Shown here piece after piece: positions 16,901-24,264 of a stretch of DNA of 64,000 nucleotides; positions within the stretch are counted from its first letter, which is position 1, and each line of letters starts with the position of its first letter. The translations under genes and the position numbers were made by a program. The notes beneath the pieces are model-generated. The model was given only the letters and a program-made list of their open reading frames with translations. It was not told where the DNA came from and did not search any database. This DNA is from Kibdelosporangium sp. MJ126-NF4 (GTDB taxonomy: Bacteria > Actinomycetota > Actinomycetes > Mycobacteriales > Pseudonocardiaceae): positions 1,564,657 through 1,628,656 of the forward strand of contig NZ_CDME01000011.1 of assembly GCF_000826545.1 (NCBI RefSeq), given 5' to 3'.

Positions 16901-17735
16901 CTACCTCGATCAGGCGGAGGCGTGCGCCAACCGGATCGACAGCCCGTTCGGCCAAGTACGGGCTTTGCTGCACCTGGCCGAGCTGACGAACACACCACGG
17001 CATCCGGCCCTGACACAGAACCTCCTGCGCCGGGCCGAAATGGCCGCCACCTTCGTGCCGCATCCCGGTCGCCGTGCCGAGATGCTCGGTTCAGTGGTGA
17101 AGGCTCTGGCCGCACATGGGGAGTTCACCAGGGCCGAAGCACTGGCCACGACGATCGACGACCAGGGAAGACGGGCCGAAGCTCTCGTCACGCTGGTGAA
17201 GCACCTGGTCGAGCACGAGCTGCTCGACCACGCGGAAACGCTTGCCGCGGTGATCGAGCAGCCAGGCAGGCGTTCGGAGGCGCTTCTGTGTCTGGTGAAG
17301 CGGCACCCCGATCCCCGCCGGGCTGTCGCACTGGCCGGGCACATTCTCAATCCCGACTACCACGCCGATGCCTGCACCTGGTTGATCACGCGCGCCGGGC
17401 GATTCGACCTGGTCGATCGCCTGCGGGCACGGCTGGTCGAGGTGAGGAACAGGAACACGCGAACTCGCGCGATCCGGGATGTGACCGCGGCACTGGCCGA
17501 GAAGCAAGGCCTCGACCGGGCAGAGGCGTTCGCACTGTCCATCGCGGATCCCGCCGACCAGGCCACAGCCTGGCGTGCACTGGTCGACCACCGGCCGGGC
17601 CACGCCGTCGCCCGGATCCTGCTGCTGCGCCACTGGCGGCACGCGCTCGACGTCGTCAGCCCGGACGTCCTCGACGTCATTGCGACCGAAGTGTTCGCCA
17701 ATTCGCCCGGTATCGCGCCAACACGTGCTCCTTGA
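13896..17735 (+). CDS. NACHT/STAND-like P-loop NTPase with long alpha-helical repeat region
   Basis: 1279 residues. Residues about 9-33 carry one copy of the repeat found twice in the preceding membrane protein. A P-loop domain follows: Walker A TKWAGKSAL near 86-94, in which the usual first glycine is alanine, and Walker B LVLVVDGLDED near 168-178. From about 480 to 1250 the protein is a long run of alanine-rich helical pairs (such as AEALVTLVKHLVEHELLDHAETLA), a TPR-like solenoid suited to sensing or binding a partner. The plan (adaptor motif, NTPase switch, repeat sensor) is that of NLR-like proteins. Translation is coupled to the upstream gene. The end overlaps the convergent gene by 59 bp. 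Confidence 0.85.
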   Translation: MADDERLPRRIDANRTGAAEATSGGYANSGVHIGSIYSYPTARSRYREQVRQIAPPELVGRDSELAELAAFCAGTRTYAWWRATKWAGKSALMAWFVLHPPPGVRVVSFFVTGRLAGQDHRGAFVDVVLEQLAELLGEPLPTFLPEVTREHHLVGMFAEAAQLCLRDGEQLVLVVDGLDEDRGTAQSHSIAALLPVKPPDGMKVIVAGRPNPPVPQDVDRDHPLRDPGIVRPLTNSPEARVIRDDMELELDRLLTGSQAEQDLLGLLTAAAGGLSGADLAELTESTPGVIRRQLRTVAARSFDTRPGQWHGPDVYLLGHEELQATAVDEFGEARLAAYRDRLHDWADGYRQRKWPQDSPEYLLRGYFRLLTARGDLARMVDCATDPARQDRLLDLSGGDLDAIAELAACQEAVLAQEEPDLAVMARLAIHRDRLIDRNGNIPEELPALWAMLGQRSRAEALLRMITDLEQRGPAAVSLARALAEEGDADAADAVAASIISVEHRAEARVAMIKPLVQRGDRRAATGIPHRMPSAGWQVEAMVELAEALVDSDDQQAVDLIDAAEEIASSIREPYLLAGALIRVAGGVVTAGDRARAEALLQRIVGLNRGIYGRVRMVGAAVATGQFDNAVEWARQISSVDEEAEMLASIAHAVAKAGDLDRARELAAEAESVVENADKYRSGPTALTIAAMVAVRDLDKAKTWMAGITEEAHKDTTLVSAVTAAAEAGEFDYAATVIESIGEAKAQAEALVVLAKAQLAVGKADRARELVVRAEKTSRAEVSTEHWVWEALAVVQTVEGFGDLRRAHAMLRRIADTALPVAAKWTAIEPLRTLQECLGRLGVTDRAVELIAAHPDPWKHVDAALSSRAPRVVVRARAEQIAKGIEAIENPAERSGAWADTAIKLRTVNPELAIGIALGISGETFGMETLVALMTPDNAKSILPVVTNSYWYAEALVRLAGFPLLMVDRAAVDRIPQVEWRFRVFAAYAKALLDLGENHLARDYLDQAEACANRIDSPFGQVRALLHLAELTNTPRHPALTQNLLRRAEMAATFVPHPGRRAEMLGSVVKALAAHGEFTRAEALATTIDDQGRRAEALVTLVKHLVEHELLDHAETLAAVIEQPGRRSEALLCLVKRHPDPRRAVALAGHILNPDYHADACTWLITRAGRFDLVDRLRARLVEVRNRNTRTRAIRDVTAALAEKQGLDRAEAFALSIADPADQATAWRALVDHRPGHAVARILLLRHWRHALDVVSPDVLDVIATEVFANSPGIAPTRAP

Positions 17736-18831
17736 GCAGGTAGCCGAAACCCGCCGAATCCAGACGCAGACCCAGCTCGGCCTCGGTCGAGCCGAGTGCC
17801 GCCGCCGCGCTCGGCAGGTGCCAGTCGTGTGACGCCAACTGGTTGAGCAGGTAGCCGCGCCGGATCTGCCCTTCCGACAGGCGGAACGTTTTCAGGTACG
17901 CGGTCCGGCCGCGCTGGTCGGTGATCAGCTCACCGACGTGGTTCTCCTGCTTGGGCAGGAACCCCGGCAGGAACCGGCTCAGCGTGAAGTCACCCATCCG
18001 GTACACGCGGCGCATGTCGTAGGTGGCGTCCAGCAGCCCTGAGGCCATTGTGGTGTGGAACTCTGGCCACACCGAGCGTTGACGTGCCACAGCCGCCCGC
18101 AGATCCGTCAGGGTGTCCACGTGTGTGTCGCTCAACCGCGCGTGGAACTGCGGCACCGGCGCGGTGAACGTCGCGTAGTGGTACACGAGATCGCCGTACA
18201 GGTCCTGGATCAGCGTGCGGTGCAGCGCCCGGTAGTCGTCCGGGTGCGGCACCACGAACGCCGCCGCGAGCGCGTCGGCCAGGTAGACCAGAACCCCGCA
18301 TTGTCCGGGATGGATCTCGAAGATCCGCAGCGCATCCGCCAGGCCGGTGACCTCCGCCCCGGTGTACGCCTCCTCGGCACGGGGCGCCAGGCCGGTCCGG
18401 ACCGCCCGCTGCGACCACTCGTCCCACACGATCTCCGGGCCGCCGAAGTGCAGCGCCAGGTACCCCTCCAGGGCCAGGTGCATCGGCAGGAACCGCAACC
18501 GGTTCTTGTCCGCCCGCCGCGCCATTCCCCGGTGCAACCGCAACGGCACGCACGCGTGGGAATGGGGCTTGGTGCTGTCGACTATCTCCGTGCCGTACGC
18601 GGCGGCCGGTGTACGGTCGCCCGTCCATGTCGCCACGAACCCGTGCGGGATGTACGACATGTACGAAGTTCCGTCGCGAACGTCGACGAGGCCAGGGCCG
18701 TCGCCGTAGACCTTGGCGTGCAGCCGCAGCGCGCGGATCGGCTCGTCGCGCACGAGCGGCACGAGCCGGACTCCGCCCCAGACCTGGGATGGTTGGACGG
18801 ACAGGCCGGTGAGGTCGATGGCGGCCATCAT
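17677..18831 (-). CDS. ARPP-like conserved protein
   Basis: 384 residues. The start is ATG at 18831, which overlaps the upstream gene's TGA (ATGA); a second ATG at 18828 is better spaced from GGAGG and may be used. Conserved-looking blocks are PHGFVATWTGDRTPAAAYG, RLRFLPMHLALEGYLALHFG and IHPGQCGVLVYLADAL. I associate these with the ARPP domain family described from comparative genomics of conflict-type operons; the family name is from memory. The last 60 residues look like a Fis-type helix-turn-helix (HDWHLPSAAAALGSTEAEL). Biochemical role unknown. Confidence 0.6.
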   Translation of the reverse strand: MMAAIDLTGLSVQPSQVWGGVRLVPLVRDEPIRALRLHAKVYGDGPGLVDVRDGTSYMSYIPHGFVATWTGDRTPAAAYGTEIVDSTKPHSHACVPLRLHRGMARRADKNRLRFLPMHLALEGYLALHFGGPEIVWDEWSQRAVRTGLAPRAEEAYTGAEVTGLADALRIFEIHPGQCGVLVYLADALAAAFVVPHPDDYRALHRTLIQDLYGDLVYHYATFTAPVPQFHARLSDTHVDTLTDLRAAVARQRSVWPEFHTTMASGLLDATYDMRRVYRMGDFTLSRFLPGFLPKQENHVGELITDQRGRTAYLKTFRLSEGQIRRGYLLNQLASHDWHLPSAAAALGSTEAELGLRLDSAGFGYLLKEHVLARYRANWRTLRSQ

Positions 18832-20096
18832 CCCTCCAGGAACCGGGCGACCCGGTCGTCGAAGTGTGTCCGCAGTTCGGTGATGCCGGTGCGGCCCTCG
18901 GTGAACCGGGCGAACTCGACCAGCGCGAGCACGTCCTCGGCGTCGCGGACACCGACCGTCGGCACGTGCCCGAGTGCTTTCACGTCGAAGGCGTCCGCGT
19001 CGAACTCCGGGTTGAGGTGCACGATACTGACCCGGTGGTCCGGATCCAGCCGGGTGCGCCAGACCCGCAGGACCTCGCCCGCCATCCCGTCCGGCGCGTT
19101 GTCCCACCCGTCGGAGACGATCACCAGCCGGTCCGGGCAGTGTTCCAGCGCGTCGAGGACACGCTCACCCAGCGGCGTCACACCGTAGGGGGACGACATC
19201 ACCGCGTCCGTCCGGCCGGACGTCCACAGTGGAACATAGCTGTCCGCCAGCGCTTCGAACAGGAAGCCACAGGCGAGCGCGACGGCCAGCGGACGCCTGC
19301 GCTTCTGGCCGGACCCGTAGGTGGAGTAGCTGTCGTCCAGCACCGCGACGACCCGGCCCCAACGCCCCGCCTCCCGCCCGGCGACCCGTGCCGCCGCCGT
19401 CCGCAGCGCGTGCGTCAGCTCGGCACGCCGATCAGCCCGCTCGGCGAACGGCAAGGACAGGACGTAGGACGCGAGCCTCGTCAACGGCATCGTCGTGAGG
19501 TCCACGGCGACGTCGGCGCCGTGGCGTCGTGCGGAACCCTGTGTCCGCAACAGCTCCACCCTGGTCATCCTGGGTGCGATGCGTTCGAGGAAGGTCGCCC
19601 TGTCGATCTTGTGCTTGGCCGCGAATCCCTCCGCGACCGTGTACGGCAGGTCGTAGACGGCGGCCTGCTCGTAGTGCGCGCGCCGCCACGCGTTCAGAAT
19701 CGGCGTGTTGAAGCGGGCTCTGTCGGCGAACAGGAAGTCGCCCAGCTCCTCGCCGGTCGGCGCCAGATGCGCGTGCCGCACCGCGTTCTTGACCTGGGTG
19801 CGGTACTTGACGGCGTCGAACGCCGGGTCGGGCCGGTGAGCGAGCCAGTCCCGCATGATCGCGCGAGTCCGTCGGTTGTTCACACGCGACCGTCGCAGCC
19901 AGTGGAACAACCCGTACACCCGTTGCGGCGCCACTCGCCGCAACCTGCGCCCGATCAGCTGTCCTTCCAGGCGCCGCTGCTCCAGGTCCACCTCGCCGGG
20001 CGTGGCCAGCAGCCCGCGGGCGATGAGGACCGCGTTGTGGTCGTTGATGTCGAGCGCGAGCGTGGCCGCGTACAGGTCTCGGTAGTTGCCGCACAT
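18828..20096 (-). CDS. von Willebrand factor A domain protein; 5' end probably frameshifted
   Basis: 422 residues from the first in-frame ATG. An N-terminal helical domain (RRSRVNNRRTRAIMRDWLA) is followed by a vWA domain with MIDAS motif LDDSYST and a Thr/Asp strand RLVIVSDGWDN. Coding-like sequence continues upstream of this ATG to 20183 without a start codon. The ATG at 20215 (MSVNPHNYQRDRG) is in another frame with high third-position GC; one extra G in the G run at 20177-20181 would join the two frames into one longer protein. So the gene either uses -1 frameshifting, is broken, or has a base-call error. It is translationally coupled to the ARPP-like gene. Confidence 0.75.
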   Translation of the reverse strand: MCGNYRDLYAATLALDINDHNAVLIARGLLATPGEVDLEQRRLEGQLIGRRLRRVAPQRVYGLFHWLRRSRVNNRRTRAIMRDWLAHRPDPAFDAVKYRTQVKNAVRHAHLAPTGEELGDFLFADRARFNTPILNAWRRAHYEQAAVYDLPYTVAEGFAAKHKIDRATFLERIAPRMTRVELLRTQGSARRHGADVAVDLTTMPLTRLASYVLSLPFAERADRRAELTHALRTAAARVAGREAGRWGRVVAVLDDSYSTYGSGQKRRRPLAVALACGFLFEALADSYVPLWTSGRTDAVMSSPYGVTPLGERVLDALEHCPDRLVIVSDGWDNAPDGMAGEVLRVWRTRLDPDHRVSIVHLNPEFDADAFDVKALGHVPTVGVRDAEDVLALVEFARFTEGRTGITELRTHFDDRVARFLEG

Positions 20097-20183
20097 GTAC
20101 TCGTGCAGGAAGGCGAGCGACAGCCGCTGCTCGTGGGCCGTGCTGTGGAACTCACGCTGCCCACGAAACGGATTATCCCCCGG

Positions 20184-20453
20184 TCACGCTGGTAGTTGTG
20201 TGGGTTCACCGACATCCGCGCACAGCGATGCGATGTAGTCCAGTGAGATGTCGAGCGCGTCCGCGATCGCGGCGACCGTGAAGAACGACGGGCTCGGAAT
20301 CCGGCCTGCCTCGATCTTGCGCAACGTCTCGTGTGACAGGCCTGTTTCGCCTGCCAGCTGCACCAGGCTCATGGAGCCGCGTGCCGCTCGTAGCACTGCG
20401 GCCAGTTGCTTGCCGCGTTCCCGTTCCTGGGGTGTCAGGGGAGCCCGCACCAT
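20184..20453 (-). CDS. XRE-family transcriptional regulator (89 aa)
   Basis: A single helix-turn-helix of the Cro/CI type: SLVQLAGETGLSHETLRKIE followed by PSPSFFTVAAIADALDISL, with 25 residues before it and a short tail. It lies directly upstream of the vWA and ARPP-like genes on the same strand and probably controls their operon. The last ten codons have unusually low third-position GC because another reading frame, probably the start of the vWA gene, overlaps there. Its TGA is in frame with the vWA gene, so readthrough would give a fusion, which seems less likely than an overlapping start. Confidence 0.85.
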   Translation of the reverse strand: MVRAPLTPQERERGKQLAAVLRAARGSMSLVQLAGETGLSHETLRKIEAGRIPSPSFFTVAAIADALDISLDYIASLCADVGEPTQLPA

Positions 20454-20530
20454 GGATCAACGGTAACCCAGATCATGGTGCGAGTCACCTCCGGCGGCGT
20501 GTTCGCTGGGGAATCACCCGGGACACCTGG

Positions 20531-23365
20531 TCACCGTCCGGTCGGTGCGGGGCGTGTCACTCCATTCTGGACACGCTGGGCCAGCAGTTCCGCGACATGC
20601 AGAGCCGTCCGGTCAGTCAGTTGGGTGATCTGTGTCCGGCAACTGAAACCGTCGGCCAGCACCACGGTGTCCTTCTCCGCCGCGCGGATGGCGGGCAGTA
20701 TGGCCTGCTCGGCCGCGGCGACGGAGACCGCGTAGTGGTCTCGTTCGAACCCGAAGTTTCCCGCGAGGCCGCAACAACTCGCGGGAATCCGGGTGTTGTC
20801 CACGCCCGCCCGGCTGAGCAGCTCGGTGTCCGCCGCGGTCCCGGTGTCCGCGTGCTGGTGGCAATGGGTCTGGCTGATCGAACGGGCGTCGAGGACCGGC
20901 GGCTGGTAGCTGTGCTCGACCAGCAACTGTGCGAACGTGCGCACCCGGCTTGCGGTCCGGTGCGCGGCCGGTGTGTCCAGCAGTCGCGGCATGTCTGTAT
21001 GCAATGTGGCCGTGCAGCTGGGTTCCATGCCGACGATCGGGATGTCGGGGATCTCGTCGAGAGTACGCACAGTTCTCACCATGACCCGGCGTGCGACGCC
21101 CAACTGGCCGGTGGTCAGCCAGGTCAGCCCGCAGCAGCGGGTCCCCGGCGGGACGATGACCCGGAAACCGGCCGATTCCAGCACTTCGACGCCCGCGCGC
21201 AGCACATGCGGGGTGAAGTGGTTGTTGAACGTGTCGACCCACAGCAGTACCGGGCGGCCAGTCCCTGCCGGGCGTCGGCGGAACCACCGTAGGAACGTTC
21301 CCGGAGCGAACAGGGGAACAGCCCGTTGTGGCGCGATCGCACCGAGTCGCTTCACCACAGGCGCCACTGCGGACTGTGTCACAGCGTTGACCAGCCGTGG
21401 CGCCCGCGCGGCCAGGCGGGACCACAAAGGAAGCCAGCCCATCGAGTAGTGCGACATCGGGCGCGGCCTGTGCCGGTAGTGGTGATACAGGAACTCGGAC
21501 TTGTAGGTGGCCATGTCCACCTCGACCGGGCAGTCCGAACTGCACGCCTTGCAGGACAGGCACAGATCCAACGCGTCACGCACCTCAGCCGAACGCCAGC
21601 CGTCGGTGATCACCTCGCCCTGGGTCATCTCGTACAGCAGCCGCGCACGGCCGCGTGTCGAGTCGCGTTCGTCGCGGGTCACCCGGTAGCTCGGGCACAT
21701 CACCGAACCGGACATGGTCCGGCACTTGCCGACGCCGACACAGCGCCTGGCCGCCTTGGCGAAGTCACCACCGTCCTCGGGATAGGCGAACGCGGTCGTC
21801 AGCGCCAGTGGGATCCGGGACGGCGAGACCCGAAGGTCCTGATCGGACGGTCGCGCGTGCACGACCATCCCGGGGTTGAGCAGACCGGCCGGGTCCCAGA
21901 TCCGCTTGAACCGGGCCATCAGCGCCATCGCCTGCTCGCTGTAGACCAGGCCGAGCAGGTCCGAGCGGGCCTGGCCGTCGCCGTGTTCCCCGGACGGCGA
22001 TCCGCCGTGCGCGGCGACCAGCCTGGCGGCGTCGTCGAGGAACCGTCGGAACGCCACGGTTCCCCGCTCGGTGCCGAAGTCGAAGGACAGCCGGACGTGC
22101 AGGCAGCCTTCGCCGAAGTGCCCGTAGGTGGCGCCCCTGAGCGAGTACCGGGCCAGCAACTCGGTGAACTCACGCAGGTAGGCACCGAGGTTCTCGGGCG
22201 GGACGGCGGCGTCCTCCCAGCCCGGCCACGCCTCCGAACCGTCCGGCAGCCGGGTGGCCAGTCCCGCGCCGTCCTCCCGGATGCTCCACAACGCACGCTG
22301 GTCCGCCGGTCGTGTCGCCAACTCGGAGCCGGTGAACCCGTCGGTCGCCGAGGCCGCCGCAGTCAATGACTCAGCGATCAACGACGAGTCGATCTCCGCG
22401 AACAGCCACGCGTCCCCGTCGGGCAGCAGGCCGAGCGCGGCGGGACGGGTGACCATCCTGGTCAGTTCGCGGTCGAGACCCTCCAACGTCAAAGGCCCGC
22501 ACGCCACCAGGGCGGGCACGGCGTCCGCGGCGGCGAACGTGTCGCGGTAGCCCAGCACCAGCAGGGTCCGTCGCGCGGGCCGCTCGACCAGCCGGAGCGT
22601 GGCCGACAGCACCACCACGCAGGTCCCCTCGGTGCCGACGAGTGCCCGTGCGAGGTCGAACCGGTTCTCCGGCAACAGGTGTTCCAGCGAGTACCCGGAC
22701 ACCTGCCGGGGAAAGCGGCCGAACTCGGTGCGGATCGTGGAGAGATTCTCCAGCGCGAGATCACGCACCGCCGCGAGGATCCGGCCGGTTTCACCGCCTT
22801 GGGCTATTGCCTCGTCGAGTTCCGCACGAGTCGACGGACCGACATCGATAACCGTCCCGTCATACGTCATGACTTCGAGCGACAGCACATTGTCGCTGGT
22901 CTTTCCCCACACCAGGGAATGCGAGCCGCACGCGTTGTTGCCGATCATTCCGCCGACCGTGCACCGGCCGTGCGTGGAGGGATCGGGCCCGAACACCAGG
23001 CCGTGGTCGGCGACCGCGGCCTGCAGGTCGTCCAGCACAATCCCCGGCTCGACGACAGCCGTCATGGCCGCCGGGTCCACCGAAAGCACTTTGTTGAAGT
23101 ATCGGGAGAAATCCAGCACAACACCCGCACCAACAGCCTGGCCGGACGTGCTCGTGCCGCCGCCACGGCACGTGATCGCCGCCCTGTGCCTCCGACACGC
23201 GGCCACCGCCGCGATCACATCGGCCCGGTCGCGGGGAAACACCACAGCGAGCGGAATCCGGCGGTAGTTCGAGGCGTCCGCGGAGTACAGGGCCCGCGCC
23301 CCCGTGTCGGCCGCGACGCCGCCTCGGACGGACGCGCGCAGGTCGTCGATCAGTTCAGTGCTCAT
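20531..23365 (-). CDS. FAD-linked oxidase fused to Fe-S (GlcF/CCG) domain, D-2-hydroxyacid dehydrogenase type
   Basis: 944 residues. N-terminal FAD-binding PCMH domain (CRGGGTSTSGQAVGAG, CTVGGMIGNNACGSHS), FAD-linked oxidase C-terminal domain to about 470, then a ferredoxin-like domain with two cysteine clusters (CVGVGKCRTMSGSVMC and CLSCKACSSDCPVEVD) and two cysteine-rich CCG domains (RCCGLTW, SCCGLAGN). It resembles GlcD-GlcF or D-lactate/D-2-hydroxyglutarate dehydrogenase fusions that pass electrons from a 2-hydroxy acid to the respiratory chain. The substrate is not determined. It stands alone, with a start next to a strong hairpin. Confidence 0.88.
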   Translation of the reverse strand: MSTELIDDLRASVRGGVAADTGARALYSADASNYRRIPLAVVFPRDRADVIAAVAACRRHRAAITCRGGGTSTSGQAVGAGVVLDFSRYFNKVLSVDPAAMTAVVEPGIVLDDLQAAVADHGLVFGPDPSTHGRCTVGGMIGNNACGSHSLVWGKTSDNVLSLEVMTYDGTVIDVGPSTRAELDEAIAQGGETGRILAAVRDLALENLSTIRTEFGRFPRQVSGYSLEHLLPENRFDLARALVGTEGTCVVVLSATLRLVERPARRTLLVLGYRDTFAAADAVPALVACGPLTLEGLDRELTRMVTRPAALGLLPDGDAWLFAEIDSSLIAESLTAAASATDGFTGSELATRPADQRALWSIREDGAGLATRLPDGSEAWPGWEDAAVPPENLGAYLREFTELLARYSLRGATYGHFGEGCLHVRLSFDFGTERGTVAFRRFLDDAARLVAAHGGSPSGEHGDGQARSDLLGLVYSEQAMALMARFKRIWDPAGLLNPGMVVHARPSDQDLRVSPSRIPLALTTAFAYPEDGGDFAKAARRCVGVGKCRTMSGSVMCPSYRVTRDERDSTRGRARLLYEMTQGEVITDGWRSAEVRDALDLCLSCKACSSDCPVEVDMATYKSEFLYHHYRHRPRPMSHYSMGWLPLWSRLAARAPRLVNAVTQSAVAPVVKRLGAIAPQRAVPLFAPGTFLRWFRRRPAGTGRPVLLWVDTFNNHFTPHVLRAGVEVLESAGFRVIVPPGTRCCGLTWLTTGQLGVARRVMVRTVRTLDEIPDIPIVGMEPSCTATLHTDMPRLLDTPAAHRTASRVRTFAQLLVEHSYQPPVLDARSISQTHCHQHADTGTAADTELLSRAGVDNTRIPASCCGLAGNFGFERDHYAVSVAAAEQAILPAIRAAEKDTVVLADGFSCRTQITQLTDRTALHVAELLAQRVQNGVTRPAPTGR

Positions 23366-23423
23366 AGCGGCAGCAAGCGTACGCCGCCGGCTGCCTTGTC
23401 CGATGAGGACGGTCCAGCACCTG

Positions 23424-23462
23424 GGGCGGGCCCGCGCCGGGATGACCGGAGCGGGCCCGCCC
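23424..23462 (-). terminator. GC-rich hairpin after the snapalysin-like gene
   Basis: GGGCGGGCCCGC (23424-23435) pairs perfectly with 23451-23462 around a 15-nt loop. It lies 25 bp past the stop of the minus-strand gene 23487-24053 and 59 bp ahead of the next start. A GTTTT follows on the plus strand, but no plus-strand gene ends here. Confidence 0.6.
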
Positions 23463-23486
23463 GTTTTCAGGGGTGGGGAGAGAGGT

Positions 23487-24053
23487 TTATTGACGCGCGT
23501 CGGGTGAGCCGCGCAACGTGCAGATGGATGGCGCCATCACCTCGGCGGCGCTGCCCCAACCGGCACACCGGTAGCTGGAGTGGCCGTACCAGTCGTGGCC
23601 GAACTCGTGTGCTGCCAGCAGAGCGTCGTCGCCGACGCCGCCCATGTACAACGCGATGCGCTGACCCTGGCCCCAGTTGCAGCCGACGATCCGGCCGCCA
23701 CCACCGCAGTCGGTGATGTAGCTGTTGCGGCACTCCACCGGAGTCCCGCCGCCTTCGGTCAGCCCTTGCCATGCGGCCGCGCCCCGCCTGATCGCGGCGG
23801 CGTGCGACTGGCACGACGAGGTGAGGTAGTAGCTGCGCCTTGACGGCACGGGCCATGCCTGGATGCCGACGTCACCAGGCAGAGCGGCGGGGGTCGCGGG
23901 CAGCGCGCCCGACTCGACCTCGAGCACCGACGTGGCGTGCGGCGCGGAGGAGTCATGCGAGTCGAGATCGACCTGGACAGCGGGGCCGAGGAACGCCAAC
24001 GAGAGTCCGGCGAAGACCGCCAATCCATATCGGGAGAGCAGCTTTTTCAGCAT
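23487..24053 (-). CDS. secreted snapalysin-like zinc metalloprotease
   Basis: 188 residues. An N-terminal signal (KKLLSRYGLAVFAGLSLAFLG) and short propeptide precede a small metzincin-like domain with AAHEFGHDWYGH, giving the HEXXH zinc site and a third ligand, as in the small neutral proteases (M7) of streptomycetes. Six cysteines in the mature part suggest disulfide bonds. It would act outside the cell on proteins. The ATG has GAAGG upstream. Here the third ligand follows HEFGHDWYGH rather than the HEXXHXXGXXD of snapalysin, so subfamily assignment is tentative. Confidence 0.75.
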   Translation of the reverse strand: MLKKLLSRYGLAVFAGLSLAFLGPAVQVDLDSHDSSAPHATSVLEVESGALPATPAALPGDVGIQAWPVPSRRSYYLTSSCQSHAAAIRRGAAAWQGLTEGGGTPVECRNSYITDCGGGGRIVGCNWGQGQRIALYMGGVGDDALLAAHEFGHDWYGHSSYRCAGWGSAAEVMAPSICTLRGSPDARQ

Positions 24054-24264
24054 GAATGGTGTCCTTCACTTTGCAGGGTAGTGACGGCGAGGGCAAACCT
24101 CACCAAGTGGACACCCGCAACGTAAACCCCTAACGCCTGATCATTCAATAGACCTTCGTAGGTATTAGGAACCAGCCATATGTGCCCCCTGGCCCCACGA
24201 CTTGGTATAACTCGACCGACGAAACACAGTGGCTGCGAGACAACGAAACGGCCATGATCAAGTC

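Noticed and set aside
20184..20453. XRE regulator and vWA protein as a single fused gene read through TGA
   Set aside because: Codon bias suggests a separate overlapping start at 20215 and a frameshift; readthrough has no supporting signal.
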